DNA of 64,000 nt from Jannaschia helgolandensis (GCF_900109285.1 NZ_FNZQ01000001.1:1021001-1085000), one strand, 5' to 3'. Positions 16,852 to 28,509 are shown, counted from the stretch's first letter. Numbers and translations are program-made. Notes: generated by a model not told the origin, from the sequence alone.

Positions 16852-17951
16852 TGACCGATGATCGTTCTACAGACCAGATCGAACGTGAGATCGAGCTGGA
16901 ACGTGTTGAACTGGCGCGTTCCCTTGAAAGCCTGCAACGGCAATTTTCGCCTGAAGTCATCGTGGACCGTGTATCCGGTATGTTACGGGATAACGGTGGT
17001 GAGTTCGCGGGAACCGCATTGAAGCAAGCGCGCGACAACCCGCTTGCCCTGGCCGTCACCGGCGTGGGTCTTGCGTGGCTGATTGCCGGTCCGGCCAGGA
17101 AACACACGAGGATACGCGAACGCCCTATGCCGGTGCGTCCGCAATCCACATTCGATGACGAACCGCATGATATGCATCTTGAACGTCACGAACCAGAAGT
17201 TGGCTATGACCACCGTGACTATCAGCAGGTTCGGGGATTTCGCCATGCGGAGTCTTCGACGGAAGGCTTCGACACACGCGTCGCTACAGCCGAAGGCGAT
17301 GTATATGACCCCGTCATCCGGGCCAGAGGAGAGACGGAGTCCAGCTATCTGGAACGCATCAGAGGAATGGCTAGCGATGTCCGCGATTCCATTTCATCCT
17401 GGATGCATAGCTCTGAAACCACAGCGGCGGACGGCGGCAAAAGCCTGCGCGAACGCCTTATGGAGGGAACCGAAAATATGACCGATACAGCACGTGACCG
17501 TGTAATCGCCGCCCGCGAGGCCGCATGGGATGCCGAGCGTCGCCTGGAAGCCCGTGCCCGTGATTATGCCGCATCCGGTAAGGATGCCTTTAATCAGCAG
17601 CCATTGATCGGTGCCCTTGTCGCGTTCGGTATCGGCGCAATGATAGGAGCGGCACTGCCGCGGACCCGCAAGGAAGACGAATATCTTGGCGTCTATCGTG
17701 ATCGCGCCCTGTCCGAAGCAGAGCGCGTGTATCGCGCTGAAGCCGCCAAACTGCGCGCCGTGGCCGAAGCCGCCGCCCGTGAAGCCAAGGCTGTCGCGAC
17801 GGAAACGCTGGAAGATATCAAGTCCGGCACACCGTCCGGTAACGAGGCCGTATCTGCGGCGGAAGACAAGGCAAAGTCCGCGGCCGACCGTATCAAGGAT
17901 GCTGCCGCGGACGAAGCCGACAAACGCGACCTTGGAAGCTCGGTCAGCTAG
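16851..17951 (+). CDS. DUF3618 domain protein with amphipathic repeats
   Basis: 366 aa from the ATG at 16851, with AAGGAG seven bases upstream; a GTG one codon earlier is possible. The N-terminal DUF3618 region (DQIEREIELERVELARSLESL) is followed by a hydrophobic segment (NPLALAVTGVGLAWLIAGPA, ~62-82). A long charged middle and a second hydrophobic segment (QPLIGALVAFGIGAMIGAALP, ~245-265) precede an Ala/Lys/Glu-rich helical tail. Third gene of the stress operon, ended by a strong hairpin. Probably an inner-membrane scaffold; the molecular role is unknown. Confidence 0.75.
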   Translation: MTDDRSTDQIEREIELERVELARSLESLQRQFSPEVIVDRVSGMLRDNGGEFAGTALKQARDNPLALAVTGVGLAWLIAGPARKHTRIRERPMPVRPQSTFDDEPHDMHLERHEPEVGYDHRDYQQVRGFRHAESSTEGFDTRVATAEGDVYDPVIRARGETESSYLERIRGMASDVRDSISSWMHSSETTAADGGKSLRERLMEGTENMTDTARDRVIAAREAAWDAERRLEARARDYAASGKDAFNQQPLIGALVAFGIGAMIGAALPRTRKEDEYLGVYRDRALSEAERVYRAEAAKLRAVAEAAAREAKAVATETLEDIKSGTPSGNEAVSAAEDKAKSAADRIKDAAADEADKRDLGSSVS

Positions 17952-17973
17952 GGTTCACATATATGTAAAGCAG

Positions 17974-18002
17974 GGCGCGACCTTCCGGGGTCGCGCCTTT
18001 CC
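17974..18002 (+). terminator. Intrinsic terminator of the stress operon
   Basis: Nine-base perfect stem GGCGCGACC (17974-17982) / GGTCGCGCC (17989-17997), six-base loop, then TTTCCT. It lies between convergent genes. Confidence 0.75.
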
Positions 18003-18036
18003 TATAACGGATGGAAGAAATCGGACTTTGACGGGA

Positions 18037-19581
18037 TCAGTCCACCGACTTCAGCCAGACGGCTGCCGTCCGACCGGGTAGGGTGCCGTCATCCATGTCA
18101 GACGATGTGAAATCAGCCCCGTTCGGCGCATCGACTGATGTCGTGCCGAAGTTGAGCTTCACCGTCGCACCCGGATATTCAAGCGTGATGACCTCGCCCT
18201 CCTTTGACCAACCCTGCAATGTCAGATCACCCAGATCGTCGCGCCTGAATGCAAAGACACGGCGATAGAAGCGCAGGTTGCTTGCCTCGTCGATATGCTG
18301 GACCGCGACCGATGTGCCATCGGGCCACTTCATCGGAAGCCATGGCGTTCCGGTGGTGAATCCGCGATGGTGGCCTTCAGTCCAAGGGAGTGGAACGCGA
18401 GCGCCTTCGCGGCCCGGACCATCGGGCCAGTACAGCAGGTCGAGAGGATCGGTAACGGCATCCTTGGGCAAGTCGGGCTGGGTCAGTCCCAACTCCTCAC
18501 CCTGAAAAATCAGGACCGGGCCGGGCGCGGTGGCAAGAACCGTTGCAAGAAACCGAACATCACGCGCCGATCCGTCGCCGGACTTGCCCGCGTGGCGAGC
18601 CTGGTCATGCGATGTCAGCCACCATCCAATATTGCAGGGGCTGGTGGCACGGGTCAGGATATCGGCATAGGCCGCAGCCGAGGCATTGTTCTCGGGCAGA
18701 TCGGTGGTGTAAGCCGCATTCATACGTTCCGGTTTTGTCAATCCGCAGGCAAGTTCGACGGATTGATTGCCCGACGTGACCTCGCCAATCAGAAAGGCGT
18801 CGTCCCCCGCCCAGTCGCGCAGATTCTCGACAAAGACCAACCCGTCGCCGGGAAGCAGATCATGGGCGTGGTTCTGATAGGTATAGGGCACGAAACTCTC
18901 ACCAGCCATCTTCTCCTGCTCTTCAGGCGTTGCGGGCGGATTGTCCTTCAGTGAAGATTCGAACAGCAGCGATGTCACGGCATCAATGCGGAAGCCGTCG
19001 ACGCCCCGGTCGCGCCAAAATTGCATGATGGCTCGTAGTTCGCATTGCACGTCCCTGTTCCGCAGGTTCAGACTGGGTTGGGCAGACGTGAAATTGTGAA
19101 AGTAGTACTGACGGCGAATGTGGTTCCATGTCCACGCGGGTGGGCCAAATTGCGACAGCCAGTTGTTCGGCTGTGTGCCGTCCGGCTTGGGGTCGGCCCA
19201 GACATAGTAGTCTCTATACTTCGGATCTCCTGCGACCGACCGTATGAACCACGGCGCGTCCGTCGACGTATGATTGAACACTTGATCAATTATAAGCCGC
19301 AGTCCCAGGTCGTGCGCGCGCGATACAAGATGGTCGAAATCGTCAAGTGTGCCCAAATGGGGATCGACATTCAAATGATCTGCTATGTCATAGCCGCCGT
19401 CGTGCAAAGGGGATGGATAAAAGGGCGAGAGCCAGACCGCATCTACACCCAACGTTGCTGCATGATCCAACCGCTGAACGACGCCGTTCAGATCGCCGGT
19501 GCCGCTGCCGGTCGTGTCCATGTAGGAACGAGGATAAATCTGATAGATGACTGGTGCGGCGGGCCAGGCGGGAAGGGACAA
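18037..19581 (-). CDS. GH13 alpha-glucosidase / oligo-1,6-glucosidase
   Basis: 514 aa, no signal peptide, so cytosolic. Family GH13 (alpha-amylase superfamily): YQIYPRSYMDTTGSGTGDLNG at the N-terminus, conserved region I DQVFNHTS, nucleophile Asp in GFRIDAVTS, acid/base Glu in LIGEVTSG, and the third Asp in LTSHDQARH (the family usually has NHD). Hydrolyses alpha-glucosidic bonds in maltose, isomaltose, sucrose or trehalose-like substrates. The start is a TTG at 19581 with AGGAG six bases upstream. It follows the SDR gene at 19655 and may share its stress promoter. Confidence 0.85.
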   Translation of the reverse strand: MSLPAWPAAPVIYQIYPRSYMDTTGSGTGDLNGVVQRLDHAATLGVDAVWLSPFYPSPLHDGGYDIADHLNVDPHLGTLDDFDHLVSRAHDLGLRLIIDQVFNHTSTDAPWFIRSVAGDPKYRDYYVWADPKPDGTQPNNWLSQFGPPAWTWNHIRRQYYFHNFTSAQPSLNLRNRDVQCELRAIMQFWRDRGVDGFRIDAVTSLLFESSLKDNPPATPEEQEKMAGESFVPYTYQNHAHDLLPGDGLVFVENLRDWAGDDAFLIGEVTSGNQSVELACGLTKPERMNAAYTTDLPENNASAAAYADILTRATSPCNIGWWLTSHDQARHAGKSGDGSARDVRFLATVLATAPGPVLIFQGEELGLTQPDLPKDAVTDPLDLLYWPDGPGREGARVPLPWTEGHHRGFTTGTPWLPMKWPDGTSVAVQHIDEASNLRFYRRVFAFRRDDLGDLTLQGWSKEGEVITLEYPGATVKLNFGTTSVDAPNGADFTSSDMDDGTLPGRTAAVWLKSVD

Positions 19582-19654
19582 GTCAGGCTCCTAGTGCAAA
19601 AAAGAGAGACGCCCCTGTCGGAACGCCTCGGGTCTTGTCGAAACTAGGGCCGGA

Positions 19655-20506
19655 TCAGGCACCGACCACCTTGCCGCCGTTCGGGTGCAGCGTCTGGCCG
19701 GTATAATAGCTGCCGTCCGATGACGCGAGGAACAGATAGGCCGTCGCCACCTCCCACGGTTGGCCCGCGCGCCCCAACGGTGTGTCGGTGCCGAAATTCT
19801 CGACCTTGTCAGCAGGCAAGGTGCCGGGGATGAACGGCGTCCAGATCGGACCGGGTGCAACGGAATTCACGCGGATACCCTTGTCGGCCAGATTGCCCGC
19901 TAGCGACCGGCTGAAGGCTAATGACGCGCCACGCGTCATCGAGTAGGTGATGAGACTTCCCTTACCCGCGAAAGCGTTGATCGAAGACGTGTTGATGATC
20001 GCCGCACCTTTCTTCAGATACGGCAGCGCGGCCTGGGTTGTGAACATATAGGCCTTTATATTGGACGCGATCATCCGGTCGATCTTGTCCTCGGCCAGAT
20101 CGGCGAAATCCTCGTCCAGCCACTGCTGCGCACCGTTGTTGATGAGCACGTCCAACTGGCCGTATTCGTCAATCACCGCTTTGACAGTGGCCTCGCAATG
20201 ATCCTTTGTGCCCAGATCGCCAGAGATCAGAAGGCAGGTTCCGCCCTCTTCCTCGACCAGACGCTGGGTTTCCTTCGCATCGCGATCCTCTTCCAGATAG
20301 GCGATGGCGATTTTCGCACCTTCGCGCGCGAACAGGACCGAGATGGCGCGCCCGATACCGCTGTCACCGCCGGTGATCAAGGCCACCTTGTCGCGAAGCT
20401 TGCCAACGCCGGGGTGGCGCGGGGCATAGTCAGGAGCCGGGTCCATCTTATACTCGTCCGCAGGCATCGAATCTTGGGATTGTGCCGGAATTTCTGGGGT
20501 GTTCAT
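19655..20506 (-). CDS. YghA-type SDR oxidoreductase
   Basis: 283 aa from the ATG at 20506 (GGAGA upstream). Short-chain dehydrogenase with the extended N-terminus of the YghA group (MDPAPDYAPRHPGVGKL), cofactor motif ITGGDSGIGRA, NNGAQQW, and APGPIWTPFIPG near the C-terminus. The active-site motif has Tyr188 but reads YSMTR, with Arg192 where the family lysine is expected. An exact EcfG-type promoter lies 36 bases upstream. Likely a stress-induced NAD(P) aldehyde or ketone reductase; the Lys-to-Arg change may lower or alter activity. Confidence 0.82.
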   Translation of the reverse strand: MNTPEIPAQSQDSMPADEYKMDPAPDYAPRHPGVGKLRDKVALITGGDSGIGRAISVLFAREGAKIAIAYLEEDRDAKETQRLVEEEGGTCLLISGDLGTKDHCEATVKAVIDEYGQLDVLINNGAQQWLDEDFADLAEDKIDRMIASNIKAYMFTTQAALPYLKKGAAIINTSSINAFAGKGSLITYSMTRGASLAFSRSLAGNLADKGIRVNSVAPGPIWTPFIPGTLPADKVENFGTDTPLGRAGQPWEVATAYLFLASSDGSYYTGQTLHPNGGKVVGA

Positions 20507-20541
20507 CGTCGTCTCCTTGGTATTTGCAGACTCGCGGGGAC

Positions 20542-20566
20542 AACGGTGGCGCAGCACGGGAGTTCC
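20542..20566 (-). promoter_or_regulatory. General-stress sigma factor (EcfG-type) promoter
   Basis: On the minus strand GGAAC, 16 bases, CGTT, an exact consensus match, placed 36 bases before the YghA-type SDR start. It gives a leader of about 25-30 bases. Confidence 0.8.
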
Positions 20567-20618
20567 GTGCCGCTGTCATTTGTGAATGTGCGGAGCGAGA
20601 TTGTGCCGAACCTGCGGA

Positions 20619-20966
20619 TTACGATTTGGCGGCGGCAATCACGATGATTTCCACCTTGAACTGGAGCGTTGCCAGTCGAGCTTCGCCGGTCGCACGGGCG
20701 GGGGCCTGACCTGCGGGCACCCAATCATCCCAGACTGCATTCATTTCGTGGAAATCGGCCATGTCGGCCATCCAGATAATTACCTGCAATAGATGATCTC
20801 GGTCGGACCCTGCCTCGGCCAGCAGGGCATCGACCTTGTTAAGGCAAGATCGCGTCTGATCGGCCACGGATACACCGTCACCCACTTGTCCGGCCAGATA
20901 GATCGTGTCGCCGTGCCGGACGATCTGGCTCATCCGCTGGGTCGTATGGCTGCGTGCGATAGTCAT
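20619..20966 (-). CDS. RidA-family protein
   Basis: 115 aa, the size of one RidA (YjgF/YER057c) subunit, a trimeric enamine/imine deaminase or related binder. Features: GDTIYLAGQVG near the N-terminus, NVDALLAEAG-like helix, and the C-terminal stretch ARATGEARLATLQFKVEI with the conserved arginine region. It starts three bases after the upstream SDR gene ends, so the two are co-transcribed and probably act on one substrate. The exact Rid subgroup is uncertain. Confidence 0.85.
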   Translation of the reverse strand: MTIARSHTTQRMSQIVRHGDTIYLAGQVGDGVSVADQTRSCLNKVDALLAEAGSDRDHLLQVIIWMADMADFHEMNAVWDDWVPAGQAPARATGEARLATLQFKVEIIVIAAAKS

Positions 20967-20968
20967 GA

Positions 20969-21706
20969 TTACACCGTGTAGTTGAGGGGAAGGCGGCCGC
21001 CGTCGACATAGATAGTCTCGCCGGTAATATAGCTTGCCTTCGCGCTGGCCAGAAAGGCGACCACATCGCCGATTTCACGCGCCGTGCCGGGCCGCTTGAG
21101 AGGGGTGCGCGACATCGCCCGGTCGAAGGCTGCGGGGTCAGCGTTCACGGCCGCCATCATGTCGGTGTCGATGCTGCCCGGTCCCACTGCGTTGACCCGA
21201 ATGTTGTGCGGGGCCAGCGCCAGCGCCGCCACCTTGGTCAACTGCATCACGCCGCCCTTCGATGCGCAATATCCGGCGATCGCGGGGATCGCGACCTGCG
21301 CATTGATTGACGACATATTAACGATCGCGCCTTCTATCTTGCGCTCGACCATGGTGCGCGCGGCCCGTTGGGTGGCAAGGAACACGCCGGTCAGATTAAT
21401 GTCGATAACACGTTGGAAATCGCTCAACGGCATCGTCAGGAAGTCGCCTGCAATCGCGATGCCCGCATTGTTGACCAGCGTGTGGACGGGCCCCACCTCG
21501 GCCTCGACCTTGTCGAAGAGCGCGGCGATCTGCTCCGGATCGCCCATATCGCAAATGAACCCAGTGCCGCCCAGGCTGGCCGCCGCGTCGTGAACGCTGT
21601 CCTTCACGTCGGCCAGTACGATGCGGTATCCGTCTTCGGCAAGGGCTTCGGCGCAGGCAAGGCCGATGCCCTGCGCCCCGCCGGTGACAAGCGCGATGCA
21701 TTCCAT
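20969..21706 (-). CDS. SDR-family oxidoreductase
   Basis: 245 aa from the ATG at 21706. Classical short-chain dehydrogenase: cofactor motif VTGGAQGIGLA, an acidic residue after the second strand (LADVKD) suggesting NAD(H), NNAGIA, Ser in MSSINAQ, and an intact YCASK catalytic motif. FabG-like in length, but its substrate is unknown. It is paired with a RidA-type gene, which hints at an amino-sugar, amine or dehydrogenated amino-acid substrate. Confidence 0.82.
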   Translation of the reverse strand: MECIALVTGGAQGIGLACAEALAEDGYRIVLADVKDSVHDAAASLGGTGFICDMGDPEQIAALFDKVEAEVGPVHTLVNNAGIAIAGDFLTMPLSDFQRVIDINLTGVFLATQRAARTMVERKIEGAIVNMSSINAQVAIPAIAGYCASKGGVMQLTKVAALALAPHNIRVNAVGPGSIDTDMMAAVNADPAAFDRAMSRTPLKRPGTAREIGDVVAFLASAKASYITGETIYVDGGRLPLNYTV

Positions 21707-21770
21707 ATGATGTCCTTTCGTTTCACGCCAAGGCTTGCCCCCGGCGCGGCGGGGCGTCAACGTGGCAGCC

Positions 21771-22172
21771 ATGAAAACCGTCGAACAACTGGTCTCCGAG
21801 GCCCGTGCCCGGATCGAGGAATGGGACGTCGCGCGCCTGATAGCCACGCCGGACGCGGTGGTGGTCGACATCCGTGACGTGCGCGAACGGGCCAAGGGGT
21901 TCATCCCCGGATCGATCCACGCGCCGCGCGGCATGCTGGAATTCTGGTGGGACCCGACCTCGCCTTATCATCGCGAAGTCTTTGCCGGGCCGGGACCGTT
22001 TGTCCTTCACTGCGCGATGGGCTGGCGGTCCGCCCTAGCGGCGGCGACATTGCAGGATATGGGATTCAAGGTCGCACATCTGGTCGGTGGGTTTGAAGCA
22101 TGGCAAGCGGCAGACGGTGACATCGAAATGCCAGTGCCCAAGGGCGCAATCAAATCCGGTGCGCCAGGGTGA
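21771..22172 (+). CDS. Single-domain rhodanese-like sulfurtransferase
   Basis: 133 aa from the ATG at 21771, chosen because the upstream in-frame codons are not conserved in character. One rhodanese domain: DIRDVRERAKGFIPGSIHAP, then the active-site loop HCAMGWRSALAA with the catalytic cysteine, and HLVGGFEAWQAA. Likely cytosolic sulfur carrier or thiosulfate/polysulfide sulfurtransferase. It is divergent from the SDR gene and convergent with the M23 peptidase (three-base gap). Confidence 0.85.
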   Translation: MKTVEQLVSEARARIEEWDVARLIATPDAVVVDIRDVRERAKGFIPGSIHAPRGMLEFWWDPTSPYHREVFAGPGPFVLHCAMGWRSALAAATLQDMGFKVAHLVGGFEAWQAADGDIEMPVPKGAIKSGAPG

Positions 22173-22175
22173 CCC

Positions 22176-23204
22176 TTAGTCCAGCATGACCTGCGTTTCG
22201 ATACGGTCCAGTTCGGCCTCACCGCGGAACAGAACGACCAGTCCGATATAGCGTCCGCCCTGCCAACTTGTTGCGTTCAGGCGACGCCCGACGGCGCGGA
22301 ACGCCTGCGCTTGTGTGCGATCCAGCGCGACGTCTTGCGACAGGATCTCTTTGCCGCGCGGACCGCGAATGGTCAGGCGCAGAACATCGCCTGCCTGACT
22401 GCCGTAGATCGACCCCCATAATACCAATGCAGGCGCATCGACGGGCAGGTTAGCTGCGTCGGCAGTTCCGGCCTTGACGGCATCGTATTCCGGGATTGCA
22501 TCGGAGAATCCCGCCGCCAGAAGGCCTCCGGCTTCGTAGATCGGCGCCTCTAGCCAGAGGGCCTCAACGAACGGATCGACGACCGCGCCGTCCCGGCGAA
22601 CGGCGATATGGACATGGGGAAATTCTGTCTGTCCGGTCCGGCCCATAAGGGCGAGCGGCTGGCCCTCTGTCACGGTATTGCCCCTTGCCGTTGTGACCGA
22701 ACCGTTGGCCAGATGGCACAATTGCGTCTGCCATCCGCCGCCATGGTCGATCACGACACCGTTGCCACAGTCCTGTCCTGCGACGCGGGTGCCGTCCGGC
22801 GTGCCGTCGCGGACGCCGATGACCCGACCCGCCGCCGGGGCCAGGATTGGAATGCCTGCCTTCATGGTTTCGTCATCGGCAACACGGATATCGGTACCCT
22901 TGTGGCCATCATACGTCAGCGGCCCGCCGGTAAAATCCCGGGCGCCGGGTCCGGGGTCGGCGTCGACATATTGCTGGACAAAGCAGTCGTCGCCCAACGT
23001 GCAGTCAAGCGGCAGCCGCAGTTGCAGGTCTTGTGCCAGTGTCGGGGTCGCAAAACAGAAAAGGACGAGCATTCGTGTCGTGTTGACCGGTCCCGCGAAT
23101 CGCCTTCCCGTCAGCGCCGGATAACCGCGCACAGGACATGATCTTGATCGCGTCATCGCAAGGATGGCGGATATGAAGACCAGAATGCAGGCGAGACGGG
23201 GCAT
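22176..23204 (-). CDS. M23-family metallopeptidase (LytM-like)
   Basis: Periplasmic peptidoglycan hydrolase or septum-type LytM protein. The zinc motifs are present: GHKGTDIRV (H-x(3)-D) and FPHVHIAV (HxH), with CGNGVVIDHGGGWQTQLCHL between them and conserved cysteines. The start is ambiguous. The ATG at 23204 has AGGA five bases upstream and begins with a hydrophobic MPRLACILVFISAILA. A second signal-like segment (MLVLFCFATPTLA, at 23072) directly precedes the mature-looking QDLQLRLPLDC. The 44 residues between are Arg-rich. 342 aa by the long start, 298 by the short one. Confidence 0.82.
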   Translation of the reverse strand: MPRLACILVFISAILAMTRSRSCPVRGYPALTGRRFAGPVNTTRMLVLFCFATPTLAQDLQLRLPLDCTLGDDCFVQQYVDADPGPGARDFTGGPLTYDGHKGTDIRVADDETMKAGIPILAPAAGRVIGVRDGTPDGTRVAGQDCGNGVVIDHGGGWQTQLCHLANGSVTTARGNTVTEGQPLALMGRTGQTEFPHVHIAVRRDGAVVDPFVEALWLEAPIYEAGGLLAAGFSDAIPEYDAVKAGTADAANLPVDAPALVLWGSIYGSQAGDVLRLTIRGPRGKEILSQDVALDRTQAQAFRAVGRRLNATSWQGGRYIGLVVLFRGEAELDRIETQVMLD

Positions 23205-23284
23205 GAATATCCTATGGGATTTCCGGACAGGCCGGTGACCGCAGCCCTTGGAGCAATCAAATGTTGTCAGGTGCAGACCCGAAA

Positions 23285-23317
23285 CGCAAAAGGCCCCCGC
23301 GCCATGCAGGGGCCTTT
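23285..23317 (-). terminator. Intrinsic terminator of clpA
   Basis: Nine-base perfect stem AAAGGCCCC (23289-23297) / GGGGCCTTT (23309-23317) with an 11-base loop. Read on the minus strand the stem is followed by T residues. It lies 16 bases after the clpA stop. Confidence 0.75.
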
Positions 23318-23332
23318 GATCATTTATCCGTA

Positions 23333-25666
<2,334 letters not shown>

Positions 25667-25822
25667 GATGTTCTCCTGCCTGTATGCGGTCCACGGGACT
25701 GTAGGCCGCGTTTCTTTAAGTTTTGGTTGTCATCTTCACGGCTTCAAGTCTTTTTATTGTTTTGTCGCCGATCCGTGACCTGTGGTGATAGCAGAGCGAC
25801 AACTTTGTCGCCTTGTTGACCG

Positions 25823-26584
25823 TCAAAAGGCATCTTTGGCACAGCGGGCCGCGGCAAAGGTGTTTTCGTCCGATTGTCCGGTGGTTCCGGTCGCGGCCTT
25901 CAGCGAAGCCTCATGCGCGCGCAGGAACGGGTTTGTGTTGCGCTCGGTGTCGAGGGTGGACGGCACGCTGGGCCGGTTTGCCGCGCGAAGCCGCTCCACC
26001 TCGGCTTTTCGAGAGATAATGGCAGGATTATCCGGTTCAAGGGACAGGGCGAAGCGCAGGTTGGTGTCAGTGTACTCGTGACCCGAGGCGATCAGCGTGT
26101 CGCCCGGCAGAGCCGCGAACTGCGACAGGCTGGCATGCATTTGATCGGGCGTGCCTTCGAACAGGCGTCCACAGCCACCCGCCATCAGGCTGTCGCCGGT
26201 GAAGGCGAGACCGTCGAACAGATAGGCGATATGGCCAATGGTATGGCCCGAGACGTCGATGATCCGGGCCTGCGCATCGCCGAGGGTCATCGTGTCGCCA
26301 GGCGAAAGTGCGTGATCCAGCGGCGGCAAGCGGTGCGCGTCCGATGCGGCCCCCCAGACTTGCGCGCCGGTTGCGGCGACCAGATCGGGCACGCCGTCGA
26401 TGTGGTCCCAGTGGTGGTGCGTCAACAGGATGTCGGTCAGACTCAGGCCATTCCGGGTCAGTGCGGCAAGGATCGGCGCGGCATCGGGTACGTCGACCAC
26501 GGCCACGCGGTCGCCGGAGCGGACCAGATATGCATAATTGTCCGACAGACAGGGAACGGTGATCAGGGTGTCGATAAGAGTCAT
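25823..26584 (-). CDS. gloB: Hydroxyacylglutathione hydrolase (glyoxalase II)
   Basis: 253 aa from the ATG at 26584. Metallo-beta-lactamase fold; THHHWDHIDG is the di-metal site, with VSGHTIGHIAYLF and FTGDSLMAGGCGRLFEG further on, all typical of GloB. It hydrolyses S-D-lactoylglutathione to D-lactate and glutathione in methylglyoxal detoxification. The C-terminal HAGH domain carries the glutathione-site region (SGHEYTDTNLRFA). Divergent from the methyltransferase gene, 57 bases between starts. Confidence 0.93.
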   Translation of the reverse strand: MTLIDTLITVPCLSDNYAYLVRSGDRVAVVDVPDAAPILAALTRNGLSLTDILLTHHHWDHIDGVPDLVAATGAQVWGAASDAHRLPPLDHALSPGDTMTLGDAQARIIDVSGHTIGHIAYLFDGLAFTGDSLMAGGCGRLFEGTPDQMHASLSQFAALPGDTLIASGHEYTDTNLRFALSLEPDNPAIISRKAEVERLRAANRPSVPSTLDTERNTNPFLRAHEASLKAATGTTGQSDENTFAAARCAKDAF

Positions 26585-26641
26585 GCAATTCTCCGCTGGC
26601 ACGGCTAGCATGACATCTGCGGCTTGAAGGGCAACGGTCTT

Positions 26642-27394
26642 ATGCATCTCGACGTTCTCGATCTGCGGCAGTTCTACTACCGCACCCGGCTGGGACGCGC
26701 CGCGCAGAAGGCAGTGCGCGACCGGCTGTTGGCGATGTGGCCCGAAGCCAAGGGCCAGACCGTCGTAGGGTTCGGGTTCGCGGTGCCGCTGCTGCGGCCC
26801 TATCTGGCGGACGCGCGGCGCGTTGTCGGGCTGATGCCCGCGCCGCAGGGTGTGATGCACTGGCCTGCGGGCATGGTGAATGTCTCGGTTCTGGTCGAGG
26901 AGACGCTCTGGCCGCTGGAAACCGGTGCCGTGGACAAGCTGGTCCTGTTACATGGGTTGGAGACGTCGGAAAACCCGACTGCCGTTCTGGACGAATGTTG
27001 CCGCGTGCTGGGTCCGGGCGGGCGGGCGGTATTCATCGTGCCAAATCGGTCCGGCCTCTGGGCGCGGCGGGACAAGACGCCATTCGGCTTCGGGCGACCC
27101 TATTCGCTTGGTCAGCTGGAGGCACAGGTGAAACGCGCGGGGCTGGTGCCCGAACGCCATGCCGCCGCCCTGTTCGGGCCGCCGAGCGAAGGCAAGTTCT
27201 GGCTGCGCATTACGGGTTTCATCGAACGTCTGGGTCAGCGGTTATCGCGGTCGGGTGGCGGCGGAGTTATTCTGCTGGAAGTCTCCAAGCAGGTGCCTGC
27301 GCGGCCCCGGCCCGGCCTTGCGGCCCGTGTGCGGCGTCCCCTGCGCGTGCTGGAAGGCGTGCCGGAGCCTGTCGCGTCGGGACGAAGCGGCTGA
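26642..27394 (+). CDS. Class I SAM-dependent methyltransferase (type 11-like)
   Basis: 250 aa. A reduced SAM-binding core: [15 protein letters not shown] stands in place of the usual glycine-rich loop, followed by [21 protein letters not shown] and [18 protein letters not shown], the methyltransferase-11 strand order. The basic C-terminal tail is unusual for a free methyltransferase. Such genes commonly sit divergent to gloB in this lineage. The substrate is unknown. Confidence 0.75.
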   Translation: MHLDVLDLRQFYYRTRLGRAAQKAVRDRLLAMWPEAKGQTVVGFGFAVPLLRPYLADARRVVGLMPAPQGVMHWPAGMVNVSVLVEETLWPLETGAVDKLVLLHGLETSENPTAVLDECCRVLGPGGRAVFIVPNRSGLWARRDKTPFGFGRPYSLGQLEAQVKRAGLVPERHAAALFGPPSEGKFWLRITGFIERLGQRLSRSGGGGVILLEVSKQVPARPRPGLAARVRRPLRVLEGVPEPVASGRSG

Positions 27395-27948
27395 CGCGAC
27401 CCGATGCGGGCGGAGTTTGCCGGTTTGTTGTCGCGACGTCGCCCGTTCATCGGGTGACGCCCTTCTGGCCGCATTGGAAACCGTCGTGGGCGACAGATTG
27501 AATCAGTGCCTCAGGTCGGCCAGGACAAGGAGGCCCCCCAGGTTCAGCGCAAGATATCGGGCGGAATCACCAAAAAGACCTGGTTTGGGCAGCCGACGAT
27601 CCGGAACAGCAGCATCGCGATCAGGGCTTCGCTCGGCATTTGGGATCTTCGGCAGCGTGACGTTCTTGAGGGACGACAGCCTTCTTTTGTCCTGATCCGT
27701 GATCTGTCAGGCCGCGATTATGGGAAACCTTACCCTAGGGAAGCTTTGCAGACTGGCTGGAGGTCAGGCGACTCCCCGGTGATGGCATTCAAAAGAAGGG
27801 GTCTATGGCCCTTCGGCGCTGTTGCAGGGTGCGAACCCCTCTGTTAGAGGAAGCGCGATTTCGTGATCTGCTCCTCTCGGGGACAGGTCTGACGTGGGTT
27901 GCCTCGGGGTTTGCCGATGACGCCCGAGAGACTGTCGAAAGGGTGGAC
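27395..27948 (+). other. 554-base gap upstream of the ATP synthase operon
   Basis: No supportable gene. Short overlapping open frames on both strands show no recognisable domain and no good ribosome site. The stretch must hold the promoter and leader of atpHAGDC. Its own T/A-richer part (about 27640-27720) is the likeliest promoter zone, but I cannot name a precise -35/-10 pair. Confidence 0.4.
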
Positions 27949-28509
27949 GTGTCCGAACCAGCTTCGATTTCCATGGGGATCGCCGTGCGTTACGCGCAGG
28001 CCGTCTTCGACCTAAGCCGTGACAGCGGCGATCTGAAGAAACTTGAAGCCGACGTGACGGCGCTGGACGAGGCGATACGCGCTTCGCAGGATCTGCGCGA
28101 TGTCCTGACCTCGCCGGTGATCACCCGCGAGGACCAGGGTAAAGCCCTTGGGGCGCTGGCGTCGCAGATGGGTCTCGGCACCGTTCTGTCCAACACTCTC
28201 AGGCTGATGGCCGGCAAGCGTCGCCTGTTCGTCGTGCCGCAGATGGTCGCCGTCCTGAAAGGCATGCTGTCGGACAATCGCGGCGAAGTCACCGCCGAAG
28301 TCCGGTCGCCCAAGGCCCTGACGAAAACCCAGTCCGACAAGCTGTCGATGGCCCTGAAAGAGTCGACCGGCAAGGACGTGAAACTAGATGTCACCATCGA
28401 TGACGGCCTGATCGGCGGTCTCGTGGTCAAGATCGGCTCGCGAATGATCGATACGTCGATCCGCGCGAAGCTCAACGCACTCCAGAATACGATGAAAGAG
28501 GTTCGGTAA
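27949..28509 (+). CDS. atpH: ATP synthase F1 delta subunit
   Basis: 186 aa from the GTG at 27949, chosen because the product then begins (V/M)SEPASIS as in related bacteria and AAAGGG lies just upstream. OSCP/delta fold: an N-terminal six-helix bundle ([12 protein letters not shown]) and the C-terminal motif [24 protein letters not shown]. It forms the peripheral stalk linking F1 to F0. It overlaps atpA by one base (TAATG). Confidence 0.93.
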   Translation: MSEPASISMGIAVRYAQAVFDLSRDSGDLKKLEADVTALDEAIRASQDLRDVLTSPVITREDQGKALGALASQMGLGTVLSNTLRLMAGKRRLFVVPQMVAVLKGMLSDNRGEVTAEVRSPKALTKTQSDKLSMALKESTGKDVKLDVTIDDGLIGGLVVKIGSRMIDTSIRAKLNALQNTMKEVR

